From: Massilia sp. MS-15
GTDB taxonomy: Bacteria > Pseudomonadota > Gammaproteobacteria > Burkholderiales > Burkholderiaceae_D
Reading direction: 5' to 3'
Assembly: GCF_020176695.1 (NCBI RefSeq)
Contig: NZ_JAIWIA010000048.1
Location: forward strand, 1-34,653
Length of the DNA: 34,653 nucleotides
The notes under the pieces are model-generated. The model ran no database searches. It was not told the DNA's origin and saw only the letters and a program-made list of their open reading frames with translations. Positions 33,401 through 34,653 of this stretch are shown here, in pieces (the first letter of the stretch is position 1; every line of letters begins with the position of its first letter). Position numbers and translations under genes: made by a program.

Positions 33401-34653
33401 CTTGACTTCGACGCGATGGACCGACTCGTGCAACGCCGGGCCGCAGTCCCTGGCGGACAGGAACAAGTCGAAACCTTCGCCTACAACGCCAACGGTCAGC
33501 TGGCAGAAGCAAAAAACGAACACGCCAGTCTGCAATGGTTCTACGACGCAGCCGGGAACCTGGTGCGCGAACATCAGCACTACCAGGGGCCGTTCTTTCC
33601 CGACAAGCGCACCGCGGTTTGGCACCACCGCTACGATGAGCTCAACCAACGCACCGGCACCATTCGTCCGGATGGCCATCGCATCGAATGGCTGACCTAC
33701 GGAGCTGGCCACGTACACGGCTTGCTGCTCGACGGACAAGAGCTCGTGTCCTTCGAGCACGATGCGTTGTATCAGGAAATTGGGCGTACCCAGGCGAACG
33801 GCATACGCCAGACGATGAAGTATGACCGGGCCGGTCGCTTGATCGAGCAGCAGCTCGGTGCCCCTGCACAGGAAGGCCAGAAAGATTGGGATTCGCCCCC
33901 CAACATGTACCGTCCAGACGTTCAAGTCGGCATGCAAGCCGCGATCCTGCGGCGCTACCGGTACGACCCGTCAGGCCAGCTCACCAGTCTCGAAGACAGC
34001 CGGCGCGGACGCCTCGAATATCGCTATGACCCAGTGGGACGGCTGCTGGCCGCAAACACCGCGTTGGGTCGTGAAACCTTTGCCTTCGATCCAGCCAGCA
34101 ACATCGAGGCAGCCGATATCGCGGAGCACGATCGCATTGCCCATCGTGTCCCGTTACCGAAATTGCTAGACAACCTACTCAAGGAATATGCCGGCGTCCG
34201 CTACCGCTACGACGAACGCGGCAACCTCGTGGAACGTACCCAGGACGGCCTTCGGTCTGAATATGAATGGGATGCGTTCAATCGAATGACCCGTGCCACA
34301 ACCTGGCATAGCGGCACCACCTTTGCCTACGATCCGCTAGGGCGGCGCATTGCCAAGCATAGCGGGACGATAGATGGCACTGTCGTTCGGGAGACGGACC
34401 GAACCATGTACGGCTGGGACGGCGACACTTTGGCATTCGAAAGTATCGAGCACCGGGGACTCGTGGCAGGTGAACGGCTAGTGCATTATATATACGAGCG
34501 CGACACGTTTGTACCGCTGTTGCAGGCCACTCGAAGCGACGCGCTTCGAGTAGTATCCGTCAACAATGTCAAAGCGCTAATGACTGGAAACGATGGCAAG
34601 TACAATATTGCACTTGATCCGGCGTGGGATGGTGAATACCAGCAGGAAGCGGA
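30482..34653 (+). CDS. Rhs polymorphic toxin protein, 3' end outside window
   Basis: This large Rhs/YD-repeat protein is open to the window edge, with 1390 codons visible and no stop. Its N-terminal part (1-335) is mostly helical, with hydrophobic helices at about 58-83 and 96-120 that could serve membrane insertion or chaperone binding. A Cys pair NACKLCPAKGG (343, 346) starts the transition to a DUF6531-type segment (about 350-420), including SFATGAETFTHIDF and PIEWGRTYRSQLS. From about 560 on are YD repeats such as RYDAHGNLLTHTRADDSE and YDAQGRLVEETDPRGNKTQY. These build the shell that encloses a C-terminal toxin. The usual autocleavage motif and toxin are not reached. No PAAR domain is seen. 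The start, nine bases after vgrG, lacks a strong Shine-Dalgarno and may depend on coupling. Confidence 0.94.
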   Translation, partial: MTEPTQAPSKPAERAPEVAVAPLNTIDQQDINAGAAAFDKWLRKISNDYVTLERLSTVAGSLPVIGNIMALIDAIMDIVEIIQKSLNKSAKEIDFLQWVSLGINLIGVIPVPPAMGAARMSLRPALHLVRQKLALGVKDLGSALVEVLIVHLNATLAGEIETFVDSAMGKLAGILDECANTADGIADDLIKILNRCIGREPLFEVAAMAEVEDRLHDPKVTSSWRRMLGALGQQYKRAANYAVAVAASHLPESAIAGVTGIIKHLTAFKPALRNKLAALADAQKPMSIQWILMRLRDAVVKHKRRHATLVPSAKGAEHKKNKPGHELGATSRQQPAMGDANACKLCPAKGGTAHSISFATGAETFTHIDFVLDAPLPIEWGRTYRSQLSAYDHGMLGARWLTPYTTRIDVLGQGKPAALLYHAADGRSHRYPYLGIGERHHDPVEQITLTRMSPTLLTLDFGKPLPEGESSSWRETYELVDTVRAKVAELGKEHFRLIALHARDGAALGLRYDHTVVTGPYAGEAVLSDIVSKQGETIVAHAGTQVDPDSGRILALWEIKDGQLRRQLAAYDYDGHGDLVRAQDENGAAWQYQYDRHLITRYSDRTGRGMNLAYDTSIDSGPHAKAIREWADDGSGDTRLEWDRNIRLTYVLDALGHETRYYYDIAGYTYRVVYPDGSEEWLFRDAAKNVVRHIHLDGSSEHFRYDAHGNLLTHTRADDSELHFEYDSQHRVTGIRDGEGGVWKRDYDAQGRLVEETDPRGNKTQYAYDKAGRPVEITDAKGGVKKLVYTPDGQLASYTDCSGHSSRWEYDDRKRLVKNIDAAGNVTRYRYTPLSAETLIQAHGEGTGSGNHPGQLEAVVYPDGSEEQLRHDAEGRLLAHTDALQRTTAYRYTTAGMIAKRIDALGHSLQYQWDALGRLNALENENGSVYRFQYDPIGRLLQEQGFDGKTTEYHYDESSGVLAEIVEAGVITRLDFDAMDRLVQRRAAVPGGQEQVETFAYNANGQLAEAKNEHASLQWFYDAAGNLVREHQHYQGPFFPDKRTAVWHHRYDELNQRTGTIRPDGHRIEWLTYGAGHVHGLLLDGQELVSFEHDALYQEIGRTQANGIRQTMKYDRAGRLIEQQLGAPAQEGQKDWDSPPNMYRPDVQVGMQAAILRRYRYDPSGQLTSLEDSRRGRLEYRYDPVGRLLAANTALGRETFAFDPASNIEAADIAEHDRIAHRVPLPKLLDNLLKEYAGVRYRYDERGNLVERTQDGLRSEYEWDAFNRMTRATTWHSGTTFAYDPLGRRIAKHSGTIDGTVVRETDRTMYGWDGDTLAFESIEHRGLVAGERLVHYIYERDTFVPLLQATRSDALRVVSVNNVKALMTGNDGKYNIALDPAWDGEYQQEA

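Overview
The window is GC-rich chromosomal DNA of a Gram-negative bacterium. A complete Tol-Pal cluster, an RND pump, lipoprotein signals, codon use and gene order suggest a betaproteobacterium of the Burkholderiales, most likely Oxalobacteraceae (Massilia-like). That placement is inferred from family resemblance; no rRNA or database match was available.

Layout. (1) 1-5500: the full cell-envelope operon ybgC-tolQ-tolR-tolA-tolB-pal-cpoB, followed by a tRNA-Lys(TTT) with its own consensus sigma70 promoter and a terminator. (2) 5575-8536: a small secreted protein on the minus strand, a 515-base gap, a 60-residue possible membrane peptide, and a minus-strand chemoreceptor with a CheR-type C-terminal tail. 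(3) 8833-12821: a TcyP-like L-cystine symporter, a histidine phosphatase coupled to NAD(P)H-hydrate dehydratase, and a lipoprotein with a Thr/Gly repeat tail. (4) 12940-17355: a minus-strand RND efflux pair (lipoprotein adaptor, then permease) without an outer-membrane channel. (5) 17550-26580: housekeeping and poorly characterised genes. These are a divergent-PAP2 protein, a DUF475 TerC-like membrane protein, a small membrane-anchored protein, a 776-residue Ala/Glu/Arg coiled coil, an SrkA-type kinase, a YecA-like SEC-C protein, an HPP-CBS membrane protein, an exported metallo-beta-lactamase-fold enzyme and a Cys-rich DUF1272 protein. (6) 26811-34653: an accessory type VI secretion module. 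A perfect 15-bp inverted repeat is followed by a pentapeptide-repeat protein, an extended VgrG and a large Rhs protein that is still open at the right edge.

The Tol-Pal genes act together in outer-membrane constriction and envelope integrity. The RND pair would need a channel encoded elsewhere. The last three genes look like one transcription unit for a VgrG spike and its Rhs cargo. The Rhs toxin tip and any immunity gene lie beyond the window, so the most novel part is only partly visible: a VgrG with a transthyretin-like domain and an Ala/Gly tail, next to an Rhs protein whose N-terminus has hydrophobic helices and a CxxC but no recognisable PAAR domain.
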